From Eleusine coracana subsp. coracana (lineage: Eukaryota > Streptophyta > Magnoliopsida > Poales > Poaceae), in assembly GCA_032690845.1 (NCBI GenBank), contig CM064434.1:31774413-31838412 (forward strand): a stretch of 64,000 nt of DNA, read 5' to 3'. Shown one piece after another: positions 9,908 through 20,677 of the stretch. Each line of letters begins with the position of its first letter. Position 1 is the first letter of the stretch. The translations under genes were made by a program, and so were the position numbers. The notes beneath the pieces were generated by a model that made no database searches, was not told the origin of the DNA, and worked only from the letters and a program-made list of their open reading frames with translations.

Positions 9908-10617
9908 GGTTTGATATCCAATTAGGATTGTAATTGCTTAGCTCATGACTTTAATATGTAGGGTTAGAGTTATGTATGCTTTAGTACTTGTTAATCCAAA
10001 TGGTGATTCTAGTGTTTGATCGATGCTAGGATACTATTTAAATGTGTAAGCGTGGTGCTTAGACTTCTAGGTAAAATTGATCACCTCGTAATCCATGGCT
10101 TGTAGAGGTAGGCAGTAGGTGGTGATTGTCCTCTCTATCCATTGTACTCATCCACGTTCGATTACGACATGTTTCCAAGACAGGGTTGCGTTGTGTATGC
10201 CAGGCATGAATCCGAACACGGAGTATTGAATGCATTAGACTATGACTAGTATAACCATGCTTATAATTATTTGACTAAGTAACTATATAGGTAGACTAAC
10301 ATTAGAGATACAACTTTGCTTGAATAACTAACATTCTTTAGTGACTTAGGACTTTATTTATCTTTAGGAATGATTGATCTGTGTGTCACACTACCCTTAT
10401 CCTTTATTATATACTTACCCCTGTATGAGCTCTAATTATATACTTACCCTTGTACTTACCCCTGTATTGTCCATGTGCTTGCGGATCTTATTATATTGAC
10501 ACTGAAGTGCATCTTTATAATTATGGCTGGTGCAACGTTAAGAAGTGCCACAATAATTTCTGGCGCCTATAGCCGGGGATGATTATATTGATGTAATTTA
10601 ATAAACATTAGCAAGTG
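9908..10617 (+). repeat. Gypsy LTR end plus tRNA-Asp-type primer site
   Basis: The segment contains short direct repeats of TACTTACCC (about 10410-10470) and ends in AATAATTTC followed by TGGCGCCTATAGCCGGGGA from 10561. The latter is the Athila/Tat-style primer-binding site complementary to tRNA-Asp. The LTR start could not be placed. The internal region is lost after about 50 bases, at the junction with copia integrase at about 10618. Confidence 0.55.
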
Positions 10618-11811
10618 CCAACAACGAGCAAGAGTAATGAGTGTCTTGTTCTTCCTCTACACTCCTCCATTTTGCTCGAGAGTATATGTACCGGAGAATT
10701 CATGCTTGATTTCCTTCTTGTCACAATATTCTTCCACTGTTGTGTTCTTGAAGTTAGTTCCATTGTCACTCCTTATTTTCACAATGCTAGTCTTGAATTC
10801 ATTCTTTGCTCTCCTTGCAAACTTTCTGAAGATATCACTTGCTTGAGACTTGTCCACCAGAAAGAAGGTCCAAGTGTATCTCGTGAAGTCATTCACAATC
10901 ACCAAGCAATATAGATTGCCTTCTAGACTCTTGTAGACATGAAAGAGTTGGTGGGATGTGAAGATGCAACTTGTTTTCCAGCCTGACAAGCACTACACTA
11001 TCTATCCTTTTGAAAGGTGACATCACTGATTCCTTCCACTAGATTCCTCATGACTATCTTCTTAAGCTGATTCATTTCAACATGTGTCAATCTTCTATGC
11101 CACAACCATCCCTTCGTTGCCATAGTGAATAGGAAAGGACTTGGTGGCATTTTGCTTGATTTGAAGTCTATGACATACTAGTTTCCATGTCTCACACCAT
11201 GAAATACTATCCCTTTCTTTGCATTTTCAATCCCATGTCACAAAGCTGACTAATATACATGAGGTTGAAATTGATGGTATCCACAAGAAAGACCTTAGAG
11301 AGATGGAGGTCGTCTGTAATGGCCACCTTGCCTGAGCCTCATACTCTCCCTTTTGAGTTATCCCCAAAAGTCACCTTCTCACTGTCTTCGTCTTCATCAA
11401 TGTTGGTGAACATGGTTGGTTTTCCAGTCATATGTTGGGTGCACCCACTATCAAGTATCCAATGGGTGCCTCCACTCTTGTAGTTGACCCTGGTAGTAGC
11501 CATAAGACAAGTACTAAAGGAAGAAGGGTTAGTATCCAAAGCATTGCTTAATTTAATTGTGCTAACCTCATCATGACGAACCATGAGACTACCTCATAAT
11601 TAGGTATCCTTGCAATCCCCTCTTGAAGTCTTCTCCTTATAGGATGGTTAGGAGCACGATACCTCTATTGTCCATGACCATCCCCCATGTGTATATTGTC
11701 AAGGTAGATGTAGTAGTGGGGAGGATCATAGAGACCAGTGACGTGCTCAAGCAAGTGACCCACTTATGAGTGGAGCACAAATATCATCTCCATTGCTTTC
11801 TCAATTGTGAG
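10618..11811 (-). pseudogene. Copia protease-integrase remnant of the element that hosts the Sirevirus
   Basis: Minus-strand Ty1/copia coding in the order protease (THWILDSGCTQHMTG, about 11440-11475), pre-integrase zinc region, and integrase core (VNDFTRYTWTFFLVDKS, SDNGTNFKN, 10989-10657). Several stops and frame changes interrupt it. RT and RNase H are missing: the frame ends in the ARG region of integrase at about 10618, against unrelated DNA. Its right border is the CTCAT duplication of the Sirevirus insertion, and the same element resumes at 37918 with gag and 5' LTR. Confidence 0.8.
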
Positions 11812-12910
11812 CTCATTGAAAGTTGCCAGGAGGGGGGGGGGGGGGGTGAATAGGCAATCTAAAAATAATCCAAAAAACACTAGAGATTTATCAAATAGAC
11901 AGGAATGACGGAACTTCCATCAGAAGTGACGGAACTTCCGTCACCACGGAAGTTCTGTCAAGTAACAAAACTTCTCACTAACCTTCCTCTAAACAATGAA
12001 ATAAACACGGATAACAAATAGAAGGAAATACTAACTTGGTAGAAGTGAAGCTAATGGAATGTAAACCTAAGGTTCTTGAATGAATGACTAGCCACACAAA
12101 TAACTAGTGATACAAGCACACTAGTATGAAAGAAATGAGCAAGCACAAATATAAAAGTGGGAATGTAAAGAGAGACACAAGAATTGACCCGAGGTTTGGC
12201 AACCACACTAAGTAGTTCCTACGTCCTCATTGAGGAGCCACATAAAGTGGCCGGGTCTCTCTCAACCCTTTCCCGGCCAAGAAATCACAAAGATCGTGCT
12301 CGGATTTCTTTCTCCACTTGATTCTTTTCCTTCGGAGGCGAATCACACCTTCACAAACGTCCCCGACTCACCACACGAAGTTGGGAGCTCAAGGGCAACG
12401 CCTAGCCATCTAGGAGACCACGTCTCCAAGACTAACAAGCAAATCAAATCCTGATGGGGAGGGAAAGATGTGCTCAAGCTTTTGAGTGGATGGATTCAAC
12501 GTTTTTGTGGTTGGATCTCTCTCTCTTGGATTTGAATCTCAAGGACAAGCCTAGGAGTGAGAGGGGAGAGCTCTAGCTGAAGAGTGAGTGAAATGGAAAG
12601 CAATCCAACCCTTCCCACGGGGGAAGGGGTGAGCTATAAATAGAGGCTCTCCAAAAACTAGCCGTTATGCTATTCTCTGGGTCTGACGGAACTTCCGTGG
12701 TTACCCACGGATCTTCTGTCATTTCAAATTTAGCTGTTGCATGAGCCTAGGTTAGAAGCCAGATGCTGTGACGGAACTTCCGTCACTCTCGGTTTGACAA
12801 GGACAGAGCTCACAGAACTTCCGTGAGAGCCACAGAGATTTTGGTGATGGAACTTCTGTCAAGGGGAGACGGAATTTCCATCACTCTCGGGAAGGCAGCA
12901 AGTAGGAACC

Positions 12911-13613
12911 TGATAGGTGTAGAGTGCCCGATCTTTCGGCGAGTGTAGATAACTTCGATTCGGTGGATGTCGACCCTCACGATCCGACTACGACGAGCAA
13001 GCCCGAAGCGCCAATGCAATCGCTGAACCAACTTCCGGAGGATATTAACCTTGCGGTAAACAAGATCAACCTAATCACGAGGATCAATTCTTACGCGCAA
13101 TCGAAGAACGAGCAAGAATTAGAGGCGAGCAATCTGATGTATTGCACGAAGTTGGAGTTCCGCGCAATCGAAGAACGAGCAAGAATTAGAGGCGAGCAAT
13201 CTGATGTATTGCACGAAGTTGGAGTTCTGAATTCACGTCGAGAGACGGATGAATAGCTAAGCTAATCTTAAAACAAAACTCAAAGATTACAAGGGCGCAA
13301 CCCTTGACTAAATAGGGGGAGCGCGACATCTAGGGCCGGCTGAAGTAGAGAGGCGTGCGGTGAGAGGTAGTCGCGCGACTTGGGCTACTTGGGCCTTCGC
13401 GGGCGTCATCCTGGGCTGTCGTTCCTTAGCATCAAAACCATCTTCAATTCCTGGGCTCGAGCTCTAGTGATTGGGCCCTTGTACGTCGTCGTCTCGTCGA
13501 AAGATGGGTCCATAACTTGAGAAGGCGCAACGACGAGAGGTGGAGGCGTGACAACTTGGTTTGGCGCACCGTCTTCCGTCGTCGTTGTTCGTATGTCGTT
13601 GATGTCCTCATCA
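12911..13613 (-). repeat. Gypsy 3' LTR with 67-bp internal duplication
   Basis: It matches 19108-19744 except for a perfect 67-bp tandem duplication (about 13095-13228) and a one-base gap. Together these explain the 66-bp length difference exactly. The LTR carries the last pol codons (EDINDIRTTTTEDG onward). Confidence 0.9.
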
Positions 13614-16600
13614 TCCTCCCCTTCTTGAAGCGAAGTCGTCCTCGACGGCAACGCATCATCCTCACCCAAATATGGTCTCAAATCTGCAACATTAAAACTA
13701 GTGGAAACACCAAACTTCATGGGCAAGTCAAGAACATAAGCATTATTGTTAATCTTGGTTAGCACTTTAAAAGGACCAGCAGCACGAGGCATTAATTTAG
13801 AACGACGCAAAGTAGGAAATCTATCTTTACGCAAGTGCAACCAAACCAAATCACCAGGTTCAAAAGAAACATGTTTTCTACCTTTACTACCAGCAACTTG
13901 ATACTTCTTATTAGCAACGGCAATGTTGTGTTGTGTTTCTTCATGCAATTGTTTCATGTGATCAATATGAGCAATAACATCAACATTTGGTTCATCTTCA
14001 GCATCAATAGCAAACAAATCAATAGGCGCCCTAGGAACATAGCCATAAACAACCTCAAAAGGACACATTTTAGTGGCAGAATGTGTAGCACGATTATAAG
14101 CAAATTCAACATGAGGTAAACAATCTTCCCAACGTCTCAAATTTTTATCTAGAACAGCTCTAAGCATAGCAGACAAAGTTCTATTTACTACCTCTGTTTG
14201 TCCATCAGTTTGAGGATGACAAGTAGTACTAAACAGCAGCTTAGTTCCTAATTTATTCCAAAGAGAACGCCAAAAGTGACTAAGAAACTTAGCATCACGA
14301 TCAGAGACAATTGTTTTAGGAATTCCATGCAGTCTAACAATCTCTCTAAAGAACAAGTCAGCAACATTGGAGGCATCATCAGTTTTATGACAAGGTATAA
14401 AGTGAGCCATTTTAGAGAAACGATCAACCACCACAAAAATACTGTCCCTTCCCTTCTTAGTACGAGGCAATCCCAAAACAAAATCCATCGAAATATCATG
14501 CCAAGGAGAAGAGGGAACAGGTAAGGGCATATACAAACCATGATTACCCAAACGGGATTTAGCTTTTTGACATGTAGTACAGCGGGCAACAAGGCGCTCA
14601 ACGTCACGGCGCATCCGTGGCCAAAAGAAGTGATCAACCAACACCTCATGTGTCTTGAAAACGCCAAAATGACCCATAAGACCACCTCCATGCGCCTCCT
14701 GTAACAACAAAAGACGAACCGAGCTAGCTGGAATACACAGCTTGTTAGCACGAAACAGGAACCCATCCTGCATATGAAATTTCCCCCAAGGTTTGCCATC
14801 CTTACAATGCATCATAATATCATGAAAATCAGCATCATTCACATACTGATCTTTCAAAGCTTGCAAACCAAAGATTTTAAAGTCTAATTGGGACAGCATT
14901 GTATAACGATGAGACAAAGCATCGGCAATCACATTTTCCTTCCCGTTTTTATGTTTAATGATGTACGGAAAAGATTCAATAAATTCAACCCATTTAGCAT
15001 GCCGACGGTTCAGATTAGTCTGGGTTCTAATATGTTTCAAAGCCTCATGATCAGAATGAATAATAAATTTGCGAGGCCATAAATAATGCTGCCATGTTTG
15101 CAAAGTTCTTACTAAAGCATAAAGTTCTTTATCATAAGTGGAATATTTAAGGGCAGCACCACTTAACTTCTCACTAAAATAAGCAATGGGTTTATGATCT
15201 TGTAACAAAACAGCACCCAAACCAATTCCACTAGCATCACATTCCAATTCAAACACTTTATCAAAATTAGGCAATTGTAAGAGAGGAGCGTGAGTTAACC
15301 GTTCCTTTAAAGTGTTGAATGCATCGTCCTGTGGTGCACCCCACTCAAATGGCGCTCCCTTCTTGGTCAGCTCATGTAATGGTGCAGCAATAGAACTGAA
15401 ATCCCGCACAAAACGACGATAGAAACCTGCAAGACCAAGAAAACTGCGAACCTGTGTGACCGTCGTCGGTTGTGGCCAACTCTGAATGGCATCCACCTTG
15501 CTGCTATCAACCTCAATGCCCTGCGGAGTAACAACATAGCCAAGAAACGAAACACGTTGCGTGCAAAAAGTGCATTTTTCCATGTTCCCAAATAAGCGAG
15601 CAGCACGCAAAGCATCAAAAACAGCATGCAAATGATCTAAATGCTCATTCATGGATTTGCTATATATAAGGATATCATCAAAATAGACAACAACAAATAT
15701 TCCAATGAAAGGCCGAAGAACTTCATTCATTAAGCGCATAAAAGTGCTAGGAGCATTAGACAATCCAAACGGCATAACCAACCATTCATACAAGCCAAAT
15801 TTAGTTTTAAAAGCCGTTTTCCATTCATCTCCTAATTTCATTCTTATCTGATGGTAACCACTACGTAAATCAACCTTAGAGAAAATTATGGCACCACTAA
15901 GTTCATCAAGCATATCATCAAGTCGTGGTATAGGATATCAATAACGAATTGTAATATTGTTAATTGCACGACAATCTACACACATACGCCAAGAACCATC
16001 TTTCTTAGGAACAAGCAAAACAGGAACCGAACAAGGACTGAGAGACTCACGAATGTAACCTTTATCCAGCAATGCTTGCACTTGACGCTGAATTTCTTTT
16101 GTCTCCTCAGGATTTGTACGGTACGGGGCACGATTAGGAAGCTGTGCGCCTGGAATTAAATCAATCTGATGTTCTATGCCACGAATAGGAGGAAGACCCG
16201 GTGGCAATTCAGCGGGAAAAACATCTTTATAGTCCTGCAGAAGGTTAGCAATAGCAGGAGGAATATGCAACATAGGTGCCTCATCTAATGAAACAAGCAT
16301 ACGAGAGCAAACTAGCGCATAGCAGGGCAGATTAGCATCATGTAACTCATCAAAATCAGTACGTGTAGCAAGCAATATAGGGTTATGCAATTTGATCTCA
16401 GGTTGAACAGGTGCAACAGGTGGTGATTTAATCAATTTTGCAGCTTTTGCCGCTCTAGCAATATCATCTTTTAGAACTTGTTTAGGTGTCATAGGATGAA
16501 TAACAATTTTTTGACCCTTAAACATGAAGGAATAATAATTGGAGCGACCATGATGAACACTATCAACATCATATTGCCAAGGACGTCCAAGCAACAAAGA

Positions 16601-18145
16601 GCATGCTTCCATTGGAACAATATCACAATCCACAAAATCAGAATATGCACCAAGAGAGAAAGGGACACGTACCGAGCGCGTTAGCTTTATTTTGCCGCCA
16701 TCATTAAGCCATTGAACATGATAAGGATGTGGATGCTTCCTTGTTGGCAATGATAACTGCTCCACCAAGGTCGTACTAGCCAAATTGTTACAACTGCCAC
16801 CATCGATGATTATACGGACCGCTCGTTCTTGCACAACGCCTTTAATATGAAAAATGTTGTGGCGCTGATTCTTTTCGTCTGGCATGACCTGTGTACTAAG
16901 AACACGCTGCACAACAAGAGTTGCATACCTGTCGGCGGCACTAGAGTCGACATAAAGCTTAGTATTATCTGCATGGTTAGTGGCAAGCATAGTATGTAGA
17001 GTATCCTCAGAATCACTAGCAGAAGAATACTCACCGTCATCATGAATCAACATAGTTCGTTTGTTTGGACAATCGCGTATCACATGACCAAATCCTTTGC
17101 AACGGAAACACTGAGTATCTCGAGCTCGTCGAGACAACGAGGAGGACGGCGCAGTCGAGACAGATCTGGCCATGGGTGGAGCACTCGACTTGGACGAGGT
17201 CGCAGTGTGGTCGCGTGACGTGGAAGGAGGCGCCGATCGTGGAGCTGAAGGCGCCTTGGACCCTGCAAAAGTGTTAGGTCTTGACGAAGATTGTCGATCC
17301 TGCACTTCACGTTCAGCTTTACAAGCATATTCAAATAAAGTGGTGATATCATCATAATTCTTATAATCAAGAATGTTCTGAATTTCACGATTTAACCCAC
17401 CCCTAAAGCGAGCCATAGCAGCATCCTCTAGTTCAACTAAACCACAGCGAATCATACCCTTTTGCAAAGCTTGATAATAATCCTCTACAGATTGTGAACC
17501 TTGTTGAAAGCGCTGCATTTGATTAAGCAAATCTCTAGCATAATATGACGGCACAAAACGACGACGCATAGCAGCTTTTAATGCCGTCCAAGTGGCTGGA
17601 ACATTATTAGGATATTTTTATCTATACTCACGCCACCAAAGTAAAGCAGATTCAGTAAATTCACTAATAGCAGCCTTAACTTGTAAATTAGCAGGGATAT
17701 CATGGCATGCAAATTTTTGTTCAACCTCTAATTCCCAATCAAGATAAGCACCCGGATCATATTTGCCAGTAAAAGTGGGAATACGAAATTTAATTCTGGC
17801 AAAAGAATCATTAGTAGGAACACGTACCCTACGAGCATGACCATGACGATTGGCGTCATCCTGCTCGGTGTCGGCGCCGCAGTCGCGTGCAGTTTGCAAC
17901 TCCGTGAGCTGCGTCGTCATGGTCCCAAGTTGCGTTGACATGGCCTCAAGACAAGTCATGATCGTCGCGAGCGTGGTGTGGGCAGCCGTATCAGCAAGGT
18001 CGAGCTGATCAAAACGCTCGTTCGACGAAGTAATCGTGGAGTCAAGTCTCTTGTGCATCGTCTTCATGTCGTTTTGTAGACCTTCAACCTGCGCCTGGAC
18101 TTCTTGGAGGGTGAGCTCCTCCGACTTTGAGTTGTTTCCTGCCAT
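13406..18145 (-). pseudogene. Gypsy gag-pol polyprotein with two in-frame stops
   Basis: One reading frame of 1580 codons from Met at 18145 to the stop at 13406, broken only by a TAA near 17618 and a TGA (from CGA) near 15938. Domains: N-terminal coiled-coil gag, retrotransposon gag domain (FTGKYDPGAYLDWE...WWREY), CCHC knuckle (CFRCKGFGHVIRDC), protease (IIDGGSCNNLAS), RT (YFDD), RNase H (ECDASG), integrase HHCC (HGGGLMGHFG...CTTCQ), the DDE core and a GPF module. The C-terminus (LQEGEDDEDI) spans the polypurine tract and extends into the 3' LTR. The last frame, from 15913, still holds most of RT through integrase. Too few defects are present for long-term decay. Confidence 0.93.
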
Positions 18146-19107
18146 AGAAACACAAGCAACACAGAAAAAGATCCTACGACGAGAGGTGAGTGGTGGATGA
18201 AAAGCTCAATCAAAAAGCTGTTATCAAATCCTTACCCGTCCTTACCAAGCACGCAAGTGTGAACTGCAACCACAGGTAAAACCGGTGAAAGATTGGAGGA
18301 GCGATTGCATGGTGAAACAAAAACCTACTCGTAGTAGAAAATTTGTGGAGCTAGGAGGCTGCACTCAATCAAGGGTTAGCACAATTCAAACAATAACTGC
18401 AAAGCTGAATAAAGGTGCTAAACGCGAAAAGATTGCTGCCGGCACAAGTGGAAGAGGAAGAAGAAGAATCAAAACAAACGGATCCGAAGAAGGGTAAAGA
18501 ACAGTAACGTGTCGCCTATGGTGCTCAAGCGCTCTTTTTTATTTTTTTTTCTTTCTTTTTTTTTACTTCTGCCCCTCTTTTTTTTTAACCTATGTCAGGG
18601 GAGTGTGAAGAAAAAACAATGCATACACAATGCATACACTCTCTCTCTCTCTCTCTCTAGAGTAGGGATGAGCAGAACACAACACAAGGCGAGGCGGGGC
18701 GGTTTACCACGTAACCGAGTAGGACTCAACAAGTCACGTGACTGACCCGGACTCACGGTGCGGTGGCAAAACTTGGCAAGTGATCGGCTCACCAAAATGC
18801 AACTGAGTAAGACTCGTTACGCGTGGCCAAGTAGGAGAGCGAGGCGGAGAAAACAGATGCGGCGGAAAGCAAATTGTGGTGGCGAAAACACACGATGTGG
18901 TGGAAGGATACGACGATGATGAGGAGAAAACGATGAAACACCGTGTACCAGCAACGATCAAAAGCGATAGCACAAAAACTCAACAACGCAAATTATTGAA
19001 CGAAAGTGCGAGGCTCAAAACCGTACTGGGGTAAAATTATTTTTGTAGTTTTTGGTTTATGTGGACTTGGATAAACTCACCGAGAAACACTGGAATCTGA
19101 TACCACT
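18146..19107 (-). other. Gypsy 5' leader with primer site; no gene
   Basis: The untranslated leader between the 5' LTR and gag. On the minus strand the LTR end CTATCA is followed after two bases by TGGTATCAGATTCC (plus 19092-19105), a tRNA-iMet-type primer site. The leader also contains a T-rich tract (about 18534-18590) and a CT microsatellite (about 18639-18659). Confidence 0.75.
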
Positions 19108-19744
19108 TGATAGGTATAGAGTGCCCGATCTTTCGGCGAGTGTAGATAACTTCGATTCGGTGGATGTCGACCCTCATGATCCGACTACGACGAGCAAGCC
19201 CGAAGCGCCAATGCAATCGCTGAACCAACTTCTGGAGGATATTAACCTTGCGGTAAACAAGATCAACCTGATCACGAGGATCAATTCTTACGCGCAATCG
19301 AAGAACGAGCAAGAATTAGAGGCGAGCAATATGATGTATTGCACGAAGTTGGAGTTCTGAATTCACGTCGAGAGACGGATGAATAGCTAAGCTAATCTTA
19401 AAACAAAACTCAAAGATTACAAGGGCGCAACCCTTGACTAAATAGGGGGAGCACGGCATCTAGGGCCGGCTGAAGTAGAGAGGCGTGCGGTGGAGAGGTA
19501 GTCGCGCGACTTGGGCTACTTGGGCCTTCGCGGGCGTCATCCTGGGCCGTCATTCCTTAGCATCAAAACCATCTTCAATTCCTGGGCTCGAGCTCTAGTG
19601 ATTGGGCCCTTGTACGTCGTCGTCTCGTCGGAAGATGGGTCCATAACTTGAGAAGGCGCAACGACGAGAGGTGGAGGCGTGACAACTTGGTTTGGCGCGC
19701 CATCTTCCGTCGTCGTTGTTCGTATGTCGTTGATGTCCTCATCA
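19108..19744 (-). repeat. Gypsy 5' LTR
   Basis: The 637-bp partner of 12911-13613, with TG...CA ends on both strands, adjoining the primer site on its left and GAACC on its right. It contains a partial copy of the pol C-terminal coding, as expected when the ORF overlaps the LTR. Confidence 0.92.
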
Positions 19745-20214
19745 GAACCCGACACTGACGGAACTTCCGTCAGGAGGTGACAGAACTTCCGTCACCCTCG
19801 GGAAGGTAGAAAGTGAGAACCTGACACTGACGGAACAACCGTGAGAGAGCTCACGTAACTTCCGTCACTCTCTGATTGGCTTAGAAAAATACTGGTTCTA
19901 AGGCTTTGTTGGCTATACTTTTCACAAATCTTTTTGGATGCTTGAGCACACACATTTCCCTTCTTAGCAAGTTTGTTTTACCCCACTTTATAGTTTGGCA
20001 TACCTATGACTCAAAATAAGTAAAAGACTAATCATTGAAGTGCTTTTGAGTCCATATCCTTTCCTTTCTTTTTGGGAGAAACAACATCTTGCAAATGTGG
20101 GATTATAAAACAATTTTGATTATCTGCACATCTACTTCATAAACAAGTTAGCACACTTTTAATCATTCGTCATCATACACCAAAACCCACTAGGGAATAC
20201 TAGATGTATCTTCT

Positions 20215-20640
20215 ATCTCCCCCTTTTTGGTGATTGATGACAACAGATTAAAAAGGATATAAAGAGGATAATTAAAAGAGACAAAGAGCAACATATAGCG
20301 GAACTCCCCCTAAAGATATGCATGAATCACACAAACATTCGATGGAGCTCCCCCTATATTTTGCAATGAGTGGGGTGCCTAAAAGTGTACAACAGTGAAG
20401 CAATGTGATAAAGCAATAAGCAAGCAACACAACTTTGACACAATCATTTTACAAAACTAATAGAAACAAGCACCACACAAAACATAAGAACAATAGAGTT
20501 ATTACAATAAGATTCACAAATAGTTTCACACGCAAAGCAAATAGAAGGGATAACAAATCCATAGGTTCATCACTATCCTATTACAAGAAAGCCAAGAAAT
20601 AACCTTTTCATCTCATCTCTCCCCCTTTGGCATCAAGGCA
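20215..20640 (-). promoter_or_regulatory. Multiplied polypurine tracts next to the Sirevirus 3' LTR
   Basis: Minus-strand GGGGGAG occurs at about 20217-20225 (AAAAAGGGGGAGA, directly at the LTR), 20306, 20347 and 20622. The first is the plus-strand primer. Multiplied tracts upstream of the 3' LTR are a described Sirevirus signature. The rest of this interval holds no gene. Confidence 0.75.
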
Positions 20641-20677
20641 CCAAAAAGGAATGAAAGGAGGAGATAAGAGAAAGGTA

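Larger units (their letters stand above)
12911..19744 (-). mobile_element. CRM-like Ty3/gypsy retrotransposon nested in the Sirevirus LTR
   Basis: A complete element of 6834 bp. GAACC lies on both sides (12906-12910 and 19745-19749), and the uninterrupted LTR at 37.46 kb shows the empty site. The ends are TGATAGG...CATCA on the plus strand. LTRs are 12911-13613 (703 bp) and 19108-19744 (637 bp). The primer site is 19092-19105. The purine tract (plus 13614-13626) is inside pol coding. About a dozen substitutions separate the LTRs by eye, so the insertion is fairly young. The clade call rests on pol reading into the LTR and is inference. Confidence 0.93.
11817..20214 (-). repeat. Sirevirus 3' LTR, split by a gypsy insertion
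   Basis: The left part is 11817-12910 and the right part 19745-20214, together about 1.56 kb once the gypsy element and one GAACC are removed. A run of 15 G (11832-11846) lies near the LTR end. Dispersed GACGGAACTTCCGTC palindromes fill U3/R. A minus-strand TATTTATAG lies near 12638. It matches the LTR at 36402-37912 with many small differences. Confidence 0.88.

Noticed and set aside
9908..9925. Primer-binding site after the copia LTR at 9907
   Set aside because: GGTTTGATATCC resembles TGGTATCAGAGC only weakly and is not in register, so the LTR is taken as a 3' or solo LTR.
12700..12900. GACGGAACTTCCGTC repeats as a CRISPR or operator array
   Set aside because: They are inside a Sirevirus LTR and are shared with its partner LTR at 37.2-37.6 kb.
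13444..13762. Arg-rich frames on both strands
   Set aside because: Shadows of the gypsy pol C-terminus and LTR.
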